Shown here: one piece after another, positions 16,328 to 24,019 of the stretch
Numbering within the stretch: position 1 is the stretch's first letter
How the letters are laid out: each line of letters starts with the position of its first letter
Assembly (NCBI RefSeq): GCF_902500215.1
Contig: NZ_CABVOU010000015.1
Coordinates: 1 to 64,000, forward strand
DNA: 64,000 nucleotides
Direction of reading: 5' to 3'
Source: Halomonas lysinitropha
GTDB lineage: Bacteria; Pseudomonadota; Gammaproteobacteria; Pseudomonadales; Halomonadaceae
Notes under the pieces: generated by a model
Told to the model about the DNA's origin: nothing
What the model saw: the letters and a program-made list of their open reading frames with translations, nothing else
Database searches by the model: none
Made by a program: the position numbers and the translations under genes

Positions 16328-18021
16328 GATCTTTCTCCTTCCAGGACCCGACCTTGGGCAAGGTTCAGGGCAGCGTCGAGGGTGGCGGGGTCAAGGGACT
16401 TCCAGCGGGCCGCCACGTGGCGGTCGGGGCGCGCCAGGTAGGCGGTGCCCGGGGCGGCGCCATAACCGGCGAACAGGCTGCCGTCGGGGTCGATCAGGGC
16501 CTCCTGACCCCCAGGCGCCCGGGCCAGGCACAGCAGGGTGAGATCGCCCCCCTTGGCCTGAATCGCCTCCAGCCGCCGCTGCAGGGACGGGTCCACCTCA
16601 CCGGTCTCGCTGAAGTGCAGCAGGGTGAAACCCGTGCCGAGGTGGTCGAGCAGGAAGTCGTCTTCGCCCAGGCGGCGATTGATCAAGGGCGCGCCGGGAA
16701 CAGGTCCGGCCTCGAAGGCGGCATCGTCGGCCAGGGTCAGCGGACTCTCGGCATAGGTGTAGGGGGTGACCTGACGTGGATTGGCGAAGCCGCTGGCGTA
16801 GTCGTTGTGGAGCGCCAGGGCCAGGGCGGCATCGCGCATCAGCGCATAGCCCCGGGTCGGCGGGGTCATGAAGCGCGTGCTCTTGCCGGCGTTGGCGAAG
16901 ACATCCAGGGTGGCGCCACGGCGCTCCGGGCTGTAGCTGTCGAGCAGCCCGTCCGGTGCCTGGCCCTTGAGCACCCAGGCCAGCTTCCAGCCGGCATTGG
17001 CGGCATCCGCCAGGCCGTTGTTGAGGCCTCGTACGCCGAAGATCGGCACCAGGTGGGCGCTGTCGCCGATGAACAGCACTCGGCCATGGCGGTAGTCGTC
17101 CAGCGCCAAGGTATGCGCCTTGTAGAGGCTCCACCACTCCAGTTCCCAGTCGCCGCTCTCCTGCATCACCTCGCGCACGACCCGCTCGACCTTCTCGCGA
17201 ATGCTGGCCTCCTCGACCGCCTGCTCGGGGTCCTCGCCGGGGCTGAGCTGATAGTCGATGCGCCAGATGTCGTCGGGCTGCTTGTGCACCAGGATGGTGG
17301 TATCGGGCAGCGCATGGGAGTGGAAGAAGGCGCGACGCTCGGTGGGAAAGTCGGACGTCAGGCGCACATCGGCGATCACGTAGCGACCCTCGTAGGCCTC
17401 CCCGTGCAGCGAGAGACCGAAGGCCTTGCGCACCACGCTGCGCGCGCCGTCGGCGGCCAGCAGGTAGTCCGCTTCGAGGTGATAGTCGCCTTCGGGCGTG
17501 GTCACCTGCAGGGTGACGCCGGCATCGTCCTGAGTCACGTCGGTCACGGCACTCTGCCAGCGCATCTCGACCAGCGCGCTCTCGGCGGCCTTGTCGATCA
17601 GGAACTGCTCGATGTACTGCTGCTGCAGGTTGACCATCGGATAGAAGCGCTCCTGTTCGGAGTGCGGCATCTGGAAGCGGTAGATCTCGCGGTCGCGGAA
17701 ATAGGTGCGGCCCTGGGTCCAGCCCAGCCCCTTCTTCTCGAAGGGCCCATCGACGCCGAGCTGCTGGAGGATCTCGAAGCTGTGACGTGAGAGGCAGATC
17801 GCCCGCGAGCCGTCGTTGACGGTGTCCTTGTCGTCCAGCACCACCGAGGCGATGCCGTGGCGGGCCAGCTCCAGGGCAGCGGTCACCCCCACCGGGCCGG
17901 CTCCCACGATGGCCACGCGGTGGCGAATCGCTCGGCCATCCAGCTCGGGAGGACGAAGGAAGGGAAAATACGGATAATCGAAGTAGAGCGAATCGGTCTC
18001 GGCGCGTCCGGCGGGTCGCAT
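16324..18021 (-). CDS. FAD-dependent aromatic hydroxylase, MhpA-like (copy 2)
   Basis: A 565-aa class A flavoprotein hydroxylase, paralogous to the one at 2598. Visible motifs are the GAGPVG nucleotide-binding loop near residue 40, DGSRAICLSRHS, YLLAADGARSVVRKAFG, and the second FAD motif GDSAHLVPIFGVRGLNNG. It keeps the YPYFPFLRPPELDGR N-terminal tag that copy 1 shows as YPYRRPPELDSQ. I start at ATG 18021 because AGGAGG lies 5 bases upstream; a GTG at 18027 falls inside that site. The gene overlaps the DUF2783 gene and diverges from a LuxR-type regulator. It acts on an aromatic acid, but which one is unknown. Confidence 0.86.
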   Translation of the reverse strand: MRPAGRAETDSLYFDYPYFPFLRPPELDGRAIRHRVAIVGAGPVGVTAALELARHGIASVVLDDKDTVNDGSRAICLSRHSFEILQQLGVDGPFEKKGLGWTQGRTYFRDREIYRFQMPHSEQERFYPMVNLQQQYIEQFLIDKAAESALVEMRWQSAVTDVTQDDAGVTLQVTTPEGDYHLEADYLLAADGARSVVRKAFGLSLHGEAYEGRYVIADVRLTSDFPTERRAFFHSHALPDTTILVHKQPDDIWRIDYQLSPGEDPEQAVEEASIREKVERVVREVMQESGDWELEWWSLYKAHTLALDDYRHGRVLFIGDSAHLVPIFGVRGLNNGLADAANAGWKLAWVLKGQAPDGLLDSYSPERRGATLDVFANAGKSTRFMTPPTRGYALMRDAALALALHNDYASGFANPRQVTPYTYAESPLTLADDAAFEAGPVPGAPLINRRLGEDDFLLDHLGTGFTLLHFSETGEVDPSLQRRLEAIQAKGGDLTLLCLARAPGGQEALIDPDGSLFAGYGAAPGTAYLARPDRHVAARWKSLDPATLDAALNLAQGRVLEGERS

Positions 18022-18092
18022 GGGCACCTCCTGCCAGGATTGGGGGTTGTTGTCTGACGTGCGGGCAGGTTATCCCTGGATCGAGCTGCACC

Positions 18093-18115
18093 CTGTCCCG
18101 CGAAAGCCGGGACAG
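18093..18115. promoter_or_regulatory. Inverted repeat CTGTCCCG-N7-CGGGACAG, candidate operator
   Basis: Two perfect 8-base arms separated by CGAAAGC lie in the 114-base spacer between the divergent hydroxylase copy 2 and the LuxR-type regulator. The inner 15 bases recur with one change at 19476-19490. A binding site for the adjacent LuxR protein is the simplest idea; an mRNA hairpin is the alternative. Confidence 0.45.
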
Positions 18116-18135
18116 AAGACACCCTTCCTACGACG

Positions 18136-18936
18136 ATGGTAGTAACTCGGATGGCAACAACTTTCCCCAGGAAGGCACCTTCGGACTGGGAGGCGCTGCT
18201 GGCCACCCTGGCCGAATGCGTGACGCACCTGGGCACGGAACGCTTCGACGACCAGCTGATCGCCCTGCTGCGTCAGGGGGTGGGCATCGAGCAGTGCATT
18301 CTCTTCGTCTACTCGAGACGCGATACCATGGAGTCCCTGCTGGTGGACAACCCCCGCTACCCCAAGGTGGCCGGGCGCCTGGCCGACCTCTACGCCGGCG
18401 GGCTGTTCCGCCAGGACCCCAACTATCCCCGGCTGTGCGACCTGCTCGAGGCGAACACGGAACAGGCAGACGCCGAGCTGATGCCCATGCCGACCGAGGC
18501 GATGTCGCCGGCCTACCGCGGCCACCTCTTCGGCTTCCCCGACCTGGCCGACAAGGTCTCGGTGGTGATTCCCGCCGGCGCAACCCTCTACTACCTGAAC
18601 CTCTACCGTGACCTCGGCCGCGGCCCCTTCGGCGCCGCAGACCTGGCAGGCCTCGAGGCCCTGATGCCCCTCCTGGCCAGCCTGATACGCCGCCATTATC
18701 GCCAGGTACACCCGGCCGCCCTACCCGCCAGCCACGAGGAAGCCGAGGCCCTCAAGCCACTCTCCCAGCGGGAACGCCAGCTCTGCCTCTCGCTGCTGCG
18801 CGGCCACACCCTCAAGACCGCTGCCGCCGAGCTCGATATCGCCCTCTCTACCGCCGAGACCTACCGCAAGCGCGCCTATGCCAAGCTGGGGGTTCGCTCC
18901 AAGGCGCGGCTGGTGGCGCTGTGCCGCAAAGGCTGA
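18136..18936 (+). CDS. LuxR-family transcriptional regulator
   Basis: A 266-aa protein with a C-terminal LuxR/GerE helix-turn-helix at about residues 200-262 (LSQRERQLCLSLLRGHTLKTAAAELDIALSTAETYRKRAYAKLGV). The N-terminal 190 residues form no receiver or acyl-homoserine-lactone domain I recognise. No strong ribosome site is visible; ATG 18136 is used, and ATG 18151 is possible. It diverges from flavin hydroxylase copy 2 and is likely its regulator. No LuxI-type synthase is present, so quorum sensing is not implied. Confidence 0.85.
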   Translation: MVVTRMATTFPRKAPSDWEALLATLAECVTHLGTERFDDQLIALLRQGVGIEQCILFVYSRRDTMESLLVDNPRYPKVAGRLADLYAGGLFRQDPNYPRLCDLLEANTEQADAELMPMPTEAMSPAYRGHLFGFPDLADKVSVVIPAGATLYYLNLYRDLGRGPFGAADLAGLEALMPLLASLIRRHYRQVHPAALPASHEEAEALKPLSQRERQLCLSLLRGHTLKTAAAELDIALSTAETYRKRAYAKLGVRSKARLVALCRKG

Positions 18937-18998
18937 TGCCGCAAACAATGAGCCCCGGCACATGGCCAGGGCCCGATAAGGCGTTGCGCCGGATCACC

Positions 18999-19430
18999 TC
19001 AGACTTCGGCAAGGCTGTCGAACGCCTTGGCATTGGGGCAGAAGCCGCGACACTCCTCGACTTCGGCACCGGCGCGCATGGCCTTCCAGCATTGTCCAAC
19101 GACCGGGCAACCGTTGCAGGTCTTGCGCATCATGTTGTAGCCCGGCTCCGCCGCCACCTCGGCATCCTGCAGGCCGAAGCGCTGCATCATTACCGGCATC
19201 AGGGCCTTGGCCGGCACGAAGTCGCTGGGCTGCCCCGCCTCCAGCTGTCGCGCCATCTCGCGCTCGAAGTCCGTCTCCAGGGGGCTGCCCAGGTCATTCA
19301 GAAGCGCATGATAGGTAGGGCCCGCTTCATGCTGGACGTCGCGCACCAGCTGAGGAGTGGAGGTGGCATAGCAGCGTTCGGTCAGGCGTTCCCACCAGGA
19401 GGCGGTGTGGGTGGTCTGTGCATTGGCCAT
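18999..19430 (-). CDS. DUF6455-like cysteine-rich protein
   Basis: A 143-aa soluble protein of unknown function. The C-terminal 35 residues carry a cysteine pattern CNGCPVVGQCW...CRGFCPNAKAF (five cysteines), which recalls DUF6455 proteins and could bind a metal or iron-sulphur cluster. The rest is helical and without motif. I start at ATG 19430, 7 bases after GGGAG; the ATG at 19436 is too close to that site. It is downstream of the P450-dctP genes on the same strand but separated by a hairpin and a 177-base spacer containing two candidate operators, so it probably has its own promoter. Confidence 0.65.
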   Translation of the reverse strand: MANAQTTHTASWWERLTERCYATSTPQLVRDVQHEAGPTYHALLNDLGSPLETDFEREMARQLEAGQPSDFVPAKALMPVMMQRFGLQDAEVAAEPGYNMMRKTCNGCPVVGQCWKAMRAGAEVEECRGFCPNAKAFDSLAEV

Positions 19431-19475
19431 GGTCATGCTCCCGTCAGGTGTTCTTGATGTCGGTATCAGTATCGA

Positions 19476-19490
19476 CCCGCGAAAGCCAGG
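19476..19490. promoter_or_regulatory. CCCGCGAAAGCCAGG motif, shared with the LuxR/hydroxylase promoter
   Basis: This 15-base word matches 14 of 15 positions of 18097-18111. It lies 46-60 bases upstream of the DUF6455-like start. The match includes the central CGAAAGC, which is not part of the palindrome arms at the other site, so it looks like a shared recognition sequence and not only a chance hairpin. Confidence 0.4.
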
Positions 19491-19512
19491 TTACCTTGAC
19501 TGAGATCATAAT

Positions 19513-19528
19513 AGTTTCATTTGAAACT
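19513..19528. promoter_or_regulatory. Inverted repeat AGTTTCA-TT-TGAAACT, candidate operator
   Basis: Two perfect 7-base arms around TT, in an AT-rich patch between dctP copy 2 and the DUF6455-like gene, 83 bases upstream of the latter. One arm (AGTTTCA) also occurs at 1441-1447 in the spacer before the MBL gene. The layout fits a dimeric repressor of the TetR or IclR type, but no direct evidence links it to a protein. Confidence 0.4.
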
Positions 19529-19556
19529 GGATGGCAGGTTTCGATCCTGAACGACA

Positions 19557-19582
19557 GCGAGCACGGCCACGACCGTGCTCGC
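19557..19582 (-). terminator. Strong hairpin downstream of dctP copy 2
   Basis: GCGAGCACGG (19557-19566) pairs perfectly with CCGTGCTCGC (19573-19582) over a 6-base loop, 25 bases after the stop of dctP copy 2. A T-run is lacking on the minus strand (TGTCGTTC follows), so efficiency as an intrinsic terminator is doubtful; it may mainly protect the 3' end of the mRNA. Confidence 0.5.
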
Positions 19583-19607
19583 AGATCGAACCGATGACGA
19601 CCCGGGA

Positions 19608-20663
19608 TCAGGCTTGCGGGTCGATCACCTCATCGGCGGAAAGGCCTTCTTCCTCGCCGACGGCGTCGAGCTGCTCAAGGAAGTAGCCGCGGGCGGCTTC
19701 GCCTTCGATCCCTTTGGCACTGGCGGTTTCGAACCAGGCATCCGGCAGTTCCGACGCCATCTGCTGGAAACGCTCGACCTCCTCATCCGGCAACTCGATG
19801 AAGGTGTTGCCTTGCTGCTCGGCAAACTCGACACCTCGCACGTCCACGACATCCATCATGTAGCCGAACAGCCGCGAGAGCCGCTCGCCCGAAACCTCCT
19901 CGACTGCCGCTCGGTCCTCCTCGGAGAGCGAGGCCCAGGTATCGGGATTGATGACCAGGGAGAAGCTGCCGCGATAGAAGCCGCCGGGCATCTGCACCGT
20001 ATAGGGCAGCACCTCGGCCAGCCGGAAGCTCTTGAGGCCCTCCAGGGTCAGCATGGCGCCATCGATCACGCCTTGCGTCGCCGCCTCGTAGGTGCTGCCG
20101 GGCGGCAGGGCGACACCGGTCAGATCCAGCGCGTTGGAGATATCCGCCATGATTCCGCCGCCAATGCGCACACGCCTGCCCTCGAGATCATCGAGACTGT
20201 CGATGGATTCATCGAGGAACAGGGATCCGGGGCCGTGCACGCCCAGGCCGATCACCTCGACGCCGCGATGCTCGCCGGCCTGGGCCAGGTATTCATTGTG
20301 GGTGCGCCAGTAGGCCACCGAGGCGGCTTCGGAGGAGAACTCCACGAAGGTGGGCAGTTCAGGCAGCTTGGTCAGCTCGAAACGTCCCGGCATCAGGCCG
20401 TGGAAGAGCCAGGTGACGTCGGCCACGCCGTCGGCGATCAGCTCCATCTGGGCGTCGGGCGGCCCCATGTCGTGGACCACATTGACGGTGACCCGCCCCT
20501 CGGTCGCCTCTTCCACCCAGCTGGCCCAGGTCGGCCAGACGATGGTGTTGACGCCGTGGTTAGGGCCCGCCCAGGTGCTGACCTGCAGCTCGGTGGCGCC
20601 AGCGCTCTGGAAGGCGCCAAGGGAGAGGGCGGTGAGTGTCGTCAGCGTCGCGAGTTTCTTCAT
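19608..20663 (-). CDS. TRAP transporter substrate-binding protein DctP (copy 2, orphan)
   Basis: A 351-aa periplasmic TRAP receptor with signal peptide MKKLATLTTLTALSLGAFQSAGA. It is strongly similar over its whole length to copy 1 at 123-1178: both contain GPNHGVNTIVWPTW, EATEGRVTV, VVHDMGPPDAQME, TGVALPP and SRLFGYMMDV. No DctQ or DctM gene is next to it, so it may use the permease at the left edge. GAGGAAC precedes the ATG. It follows the P450 gene by 69 bases on the same strand, most likely in one transcript, which suggests it delivers the P450 substrate (inference). Confidence 0.88.
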   Translation of the reverse strand: MKKLATLTTLTALSLGAFQSAGATELQVSTWAGPNHGVNTIVWPTWASWVEEATEGRVTVNVVHDMGPPDAQMELIADGVADVTWLFHGLMPGRFELTKLPELPTFVEFSSEAASVAYWRTHNEYLAQAGEHRGVEVIGLGVHGPGSLFLDESIDSLDDLEGRRVRIGGGIMADISNALDLTGVALPPGSTYEAATQGVIDGAMLTLEGLKSFRLAEVLPYTVQMPGGFYRGSFSLVINPDTWASLSEEDRAAVEEVSGERLSRLFGYMMDVVDVRGVEFAEQQGNTFIELPDEEVERFQQMASELPDAWFETASAKGIEGEAARGYFLEQLDAVGEEEGLSADEVIDPQA

Positions 20664-20732
20664 TGTCGTTCCTCGTGAGTCCTGATGGTGGGGTTGGCGT
20701 AGGTATTTCCGTGTTGTGGTTGTAGTGGCCGA

Positions 20733-23069
20733 TCACAGCGCCAGTATGAGTTTCCTGCCGCGTGCGCGTGAACAGCAGGTCATCACGCGGTCGTTGCTCT
20801 CGCGCTCGCTCGGGGTAAGCACCTTGTCGCGATGGTCGATCTCGCCCTCGACCACCTCGACCTGGCAGGTCCCGCACAGGCCCTCCTCGCAGTCACTGGG
20901 CACGTCGAGGCCCGCGGCACGCAGCGCCTGCATCAGGGTGCGATCCGACGGCACCTCCACGGTCAGCTCGGAGTCGGCGAGCTCGACCTCGAAGGCATGC
21001 TCCTTCGCCGGGTCCAGCAGTGCACCCTCGGCACTGAAGTGCTCCACATGCAGGCTACCCTCCCGCCAGTGCGTCGTGCCGGCCTCGAGCGCTGCGAGCA
21101 GCCGCTCCGGGCCGCAGGCATAAAGCAGCGTACCGTCACCTGGCTCGGCGAGAAGGGTATCGAGCTCGAGGCGGCGTCCCTGATCCCCCGGGTAGCGGTG
21201 GAGCACCTCACCATGATCGCGTTCGAGCCGCTCGACGAAGGCCATGCTGCCGCGCGAGCGACCGGCGTAGTGCAGCTCATAGGACTTTCCCAGCTGCTTG
21301 AGCCGGTCGGCCATGGCAATGATCGGCGTGATGCCGATGCCGCCGGCGATCAGCACATGGTGTCCCGCCGATTCATCGAGGCGGAAGTGATTCTTGGGCC
21401 CGCGCACGCGCAACTCGACGCCTTCATGAACGGCTTCGTGCATCCAGCGCGAGCCGCCACGCCCCCCCTCTTCGCGCAGCACGGCGATGCGCCAGTCGCC
21501 GGAGTCCGCCGGGCCGCACAGCGAGTATTTGCGTGCCTCGCCGCTGGGCAGTAACACGTCGAGGTGCGAACCCGGCGTCCAGGCGGGCAGCGAGCGCCCG
21601 GCGGGGTCGACCAGGGTCACGCCGAGGACACCGTCGGCCTCGGGTTCGGCCCGCATCACGCGGACACGCCGCACGATGGTTCGGGCTTCCGGCGCACCCA
21701 CCGGGAAGTCGCGCTGGGCGCTGCGCACCGCCGGGTCGCGCCGCTCGGGGTTGAGCGTCGGATCCCAGCGCACCCAGAGCGCCTCGGGGCCGCGCAGTGA
21801 GGTGTTGGGCAGGAAGGTGAACGCCTGCTCCTCGAGCTCCAGATGCGGCAGGCGCCGGATGAACTCCTCGAGGAAGATGCGCATCTCCATGCGCCCCAGG
21901 TTCTTGCCCATGCACTGGTGGCTGCCATAGCCGAAGGTCAGATGGTCCACCGCATTGTCGCGATAGATATCGAAATCATCGGGATTCTCGAAGTGTCGCG
22001 GATCATGGTTACCCGAGGCCATCACCATCAGGATCCTGCCTCCCTCGGGGATGGTCACCCCGCCCACCTCGACGTCGCACGTGGTGATACGACGCCAGGA
22101 GACCATCGACCCCGAGTGGCGCAGAGACTCCTCGGCCGCCGACGGGATCAGCTCGGGATTGGCGCATAGCTCGTCCCATACCGCCGGACGCGAGAGCAGC
22201 TGGCGGAAGGCATTGGTGGTGGCCAGGGCGGTGGTCTCGTGAGCGGCGACGATGATCGCCATCATCATCGAGTGCAGGTAGCTGTCGGTGACGACCTCCG
22301 GCATCTCGCGATTCTTCTCGATCATGTCGTACATCCAGCCCTCACTGCGCGGCTGCGCCTGCATCTTGCGCAGCACCCGCCCGGAGTACTGCCAGAACTT
22401 GCCGACGGCCTCGGCGACCTCGACCTGCTGCTCCGGCGAGGGACGGCCCCAGGTGTTGAGGGTGTGGGCGGCGGAGAAGCGGCGCAGCTGCTCCATGTCC
22501 TCCTCGGGCACGCCGAGAAAGTGCAGCGCCACCGTGAGCGGCACCTCCCAGAACATCTCGGCCACCAGGTCGGCTCGACCGCGATCGATGATCGCATCGA
22601 GCTTCTCACGCACCAGGCGCCGTACCATCGGCGCATGTGCCTCCAGCGCCTCGGGGGTAAAGGCATCCAGCAGCACCCGGCGGCGCGCCATATGGGCCGG
22701 CTCATCCTCGTTCACCAGGGTGCGGTTCATGCCGTAGTCGTAGCGCTTCAGGACCTCGAGGGCCTCGTCGCTGGGCGGCGTGATCTTCTCCAGGGCGATC
22801 GACGGCGAGAAGGTGAGGTTGTCGCGGAATATCGCCTTGATGTCGTCATAGCGACTCACGACCCAGTAGCCAAGCTTCGGACTGTAGAATACCGGCTCCT
22901 GATCCCGAGACCAGCGCAGCGCCTCGGCGGGGTCGAGCTGATAGGGCGCATCGAACGGATCGAAGGCGGCGGCCTCGGGGGATACCGGGCAGCCGGTGGG
23001 AGATACGGCAGCAGGGTCGAAGGGACAGCCGCCCGCGTCGGTATCGGTCCGATGGATTGCTGATGTCAT
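20733..23069 (-). CDS. Self-sufficient cytochrome P450, CYP116B-like (P450-reductase-ferredoxin fusion)
   Basis: A 778-aa three-domain monooxygenase. The P450 part (about 1-450) shows AAHETT, the ExxR element ESLR, and the haem loop FGYGSHQCMG with ligand Cys386. A phthalate-dioxygenase-reductase-like part follows (RKYSLCG for flavin, GGIGITPI and YACGPERL for NAD(P)H). The C-terminal [2Fe-2S] domain has DCEEGLCGTCQVEV and MTCCSRARG. This order is that of P450RhF and other CYP116B enzymes, which need no separate redox partner. GGGGAGG precedes ATG. It diverges from an IclR regulator and is followed by a DctP gene. CYP116B enzymes hydroxylate or dealkylate aromatics; here an arylacetate or alkoxy-aromatic is a reasonable guess. 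Confidence 0.93.
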   Translation of the reverse strand: MTSAIHRTDTDAGGCPFDPAAVSPTGCPVSPEAAAFDPFDAPYQLDPAEALRWSRDQEPVFYSPKLGYWVVSRYDDIKAIFRDNLTFSPSIALEKITPPSDEALEVLKRYDYGMNRTLVNEDEPAHMARRRVLLDAFTPEALEAHAPMVRRLVREKLDAIIDRGRADLVAEMFWEVPLTVALHFLGVPEEDMEQLRRFSAAHTLNTWGRPSPEQQVEVAEAVGKFWQYSGRVLRKMQAQPRSEGWMYDMIEKNREMPEVVTDSYLHSMMMAIIVAAHETTALATTNAFRQLLSRPAVWDELCANPELIPSAAEESLRHSGSMVSWRRITTCDVEVGGVTIPEGGRILMVMASGNHDPRHFENPDDFDIYRDNAVDHLTFGYGSHQCMGKNLGRMEMRIFLEEFIRRLPHLELEEQAFTFLPNTSLRGPEALWVRWDPTLNPERRDPAVRSAQRDFPVGAPEARTIVRRVRVMRAEPEADGVLGVTLVDPAGRSLPAWTPGSHLDVLLPSGEARKYSLCGPADSGDWRIAVLREEGGRGGSRWMHEAVHEGVELRVRGPKNHFRLDESAGHHVLIAGGIGITPIIAMADRLKQLGKSYELHYAGRSRGSMAFVERLERDHGEVLHRYPGDQGRRLELDTLLAEPGDGTLLYACGPERLLAALEAGTTHWREGSLHVEHFSAEGALLDPAKEHAFEVELADSELTVEVPSDRTLMQALRAAGLDVPSDCEEGLCGTCQVEVVEGEIDHRDKVLTPSERESNDRVMTCCSRARGRKLILAL

Positions 23070-23149
23070 GGGTCCTCCCCGGGACAGTCACCCGGATCGT
23101 TGCGGTCATGCGCAGCGTTGTTGTTTTTACTTTTATCGCACACGTTGTA

Positions 23150-23160
23150 TCGTTTAACGA
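23150..23160. promoter_or_regulatory. Palindrome TCGTT-T-AACGA in the P450/IclR divergent promoter
   Basis: Two perfect 5-base arms around one T lie near the middle of the 191-base divergent spacer (23070-23260). A TTGTTT (23121-23126) and TTGTAT (23145-23150) pair with 18-base spacing could be the IclR promoter, and the palindrome abuts its -10 element. IclR-family proteins commonly bind such sites and repress their own gene and the divergent operon. Confidence 0.45.
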
Positions 23161-23260
23161 ACTCAGGCTGAACATAGGCAGTTTCGAGGGGGACGTCAAT
23201 CCCGAGCGACTGCAGTGCGCAACCCTGCCCCACCAACACCGAATGGAGGAACGGCGCTCG

Positions 23261-23938
23261 ATGGCCACCACCCTGCAAACCCTGGATCGCGGCCTGCGTG
23301 CGCTGGAGATCATTGCCGAGCACGCCGAAGGCGTCACCGTCGCCGAGCTTGCCGAGCAGTTGGCGGTGCACCGCGCCATCGCCTACCGCATCGTCACCAC
23401 CCTGGAGGAGCATGGTCTGATCACGCGGACCCGTGAAGGCCCCGTACGCCTGGGCGCGGGTATCTCGCTGCTGGCCTCGCGCTTCGAGCCACAGCTGCTC
23501 GCCGTGGCACAGCCCCTGCTGCAGGCACTGGCCAAGGCCACTCGGGCCACGGCCTTCATTTCGGTCGCCCAGGGAGAGGAGTGCGTGGTGGTCATGGTGG
23601 CCGAGCCCGAAAAGGAGCCGCTGAGAGTCGGCTATCGGGTAGGCAGCCGCCATCCCCTGTCACGGGGGGCAGCCGGCATCGCCATCCTGGCCGCTCGCCC
23701 CCCACAGCCAGACGATGACGAGGCCGTACGCCAGGCGCGAGCCGAAGGCTTCAGCCTGACCCGCGGACAGTTGCAGCGTGGAGCCGTCGGCGTGGCCAGT
23801 GCCATCGCCTCGCCGCAAGTCCGGCCCGGTGTGGAGGCCTGCGTTGGCGTGGTCGCCATGGATGACCTGGACACCGACACGGCCATCCGCGAGGTAATGG
23901 CCCATGCCGGCCAACTCGCTACCCTGGTCGGGCAGTAG
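23261..23938 (+). CDS. IclR-family transcriptional regulator
   Basis: A 225-aa regulator with the winged helix at residues 5-65 (TLQTLDRGLRALEIIAEHAEGVTVAELAEQLAVHRAIAYRIVTTLEEHGLI) and the IclR effector domain after residue 75 (PLSRGAAGIAIL, VGVASAIASP). I use ATG 23261 with GGAGGA about 10 bases upstream; ATG 23243, inside the same frame, overlaps that site. It diverges from the P450-dctP operon and very probably controls it in response to an aromatic acid (inference from IclR-family practice in aromatic catabolism). Confidence 0.92.
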   Translation: MATTLQTLDRGLRALEIIAEHAEGVTVAELAEQLAVHRAIAYRIVTTLEEHGLITRTREGPVRLGAGISLLASRFEPQLLAVAQPLLQALAKATRATAFISVAQGEECVVVMVAEPEKEPLRVGYRVGSRHPLSRGAAGIAILAARPPQPDDDEAVRQARAEGFSLTRGQLQRGAVGVASAIASPQVRPGVEACVGVVAMDDLDTDTAIREVMAHAGQLATLVGQ

Positions 23939-24019
23939 CGGGAAGCGGGTAGCCCGTGAAGCCATCGGCGCCGAGGCGTACACTAACGCCCGTTACCCCG
24001 CCATCATCAGAGGCCCGTG

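Noticed and set aside
18136..18936. LuxR-type regulator as part of a quorum-sensing system
   Set aside because: No acyl-homoserine-lactone-binding domain pattern in the N-terminal part and no LuxI homologue in the window.
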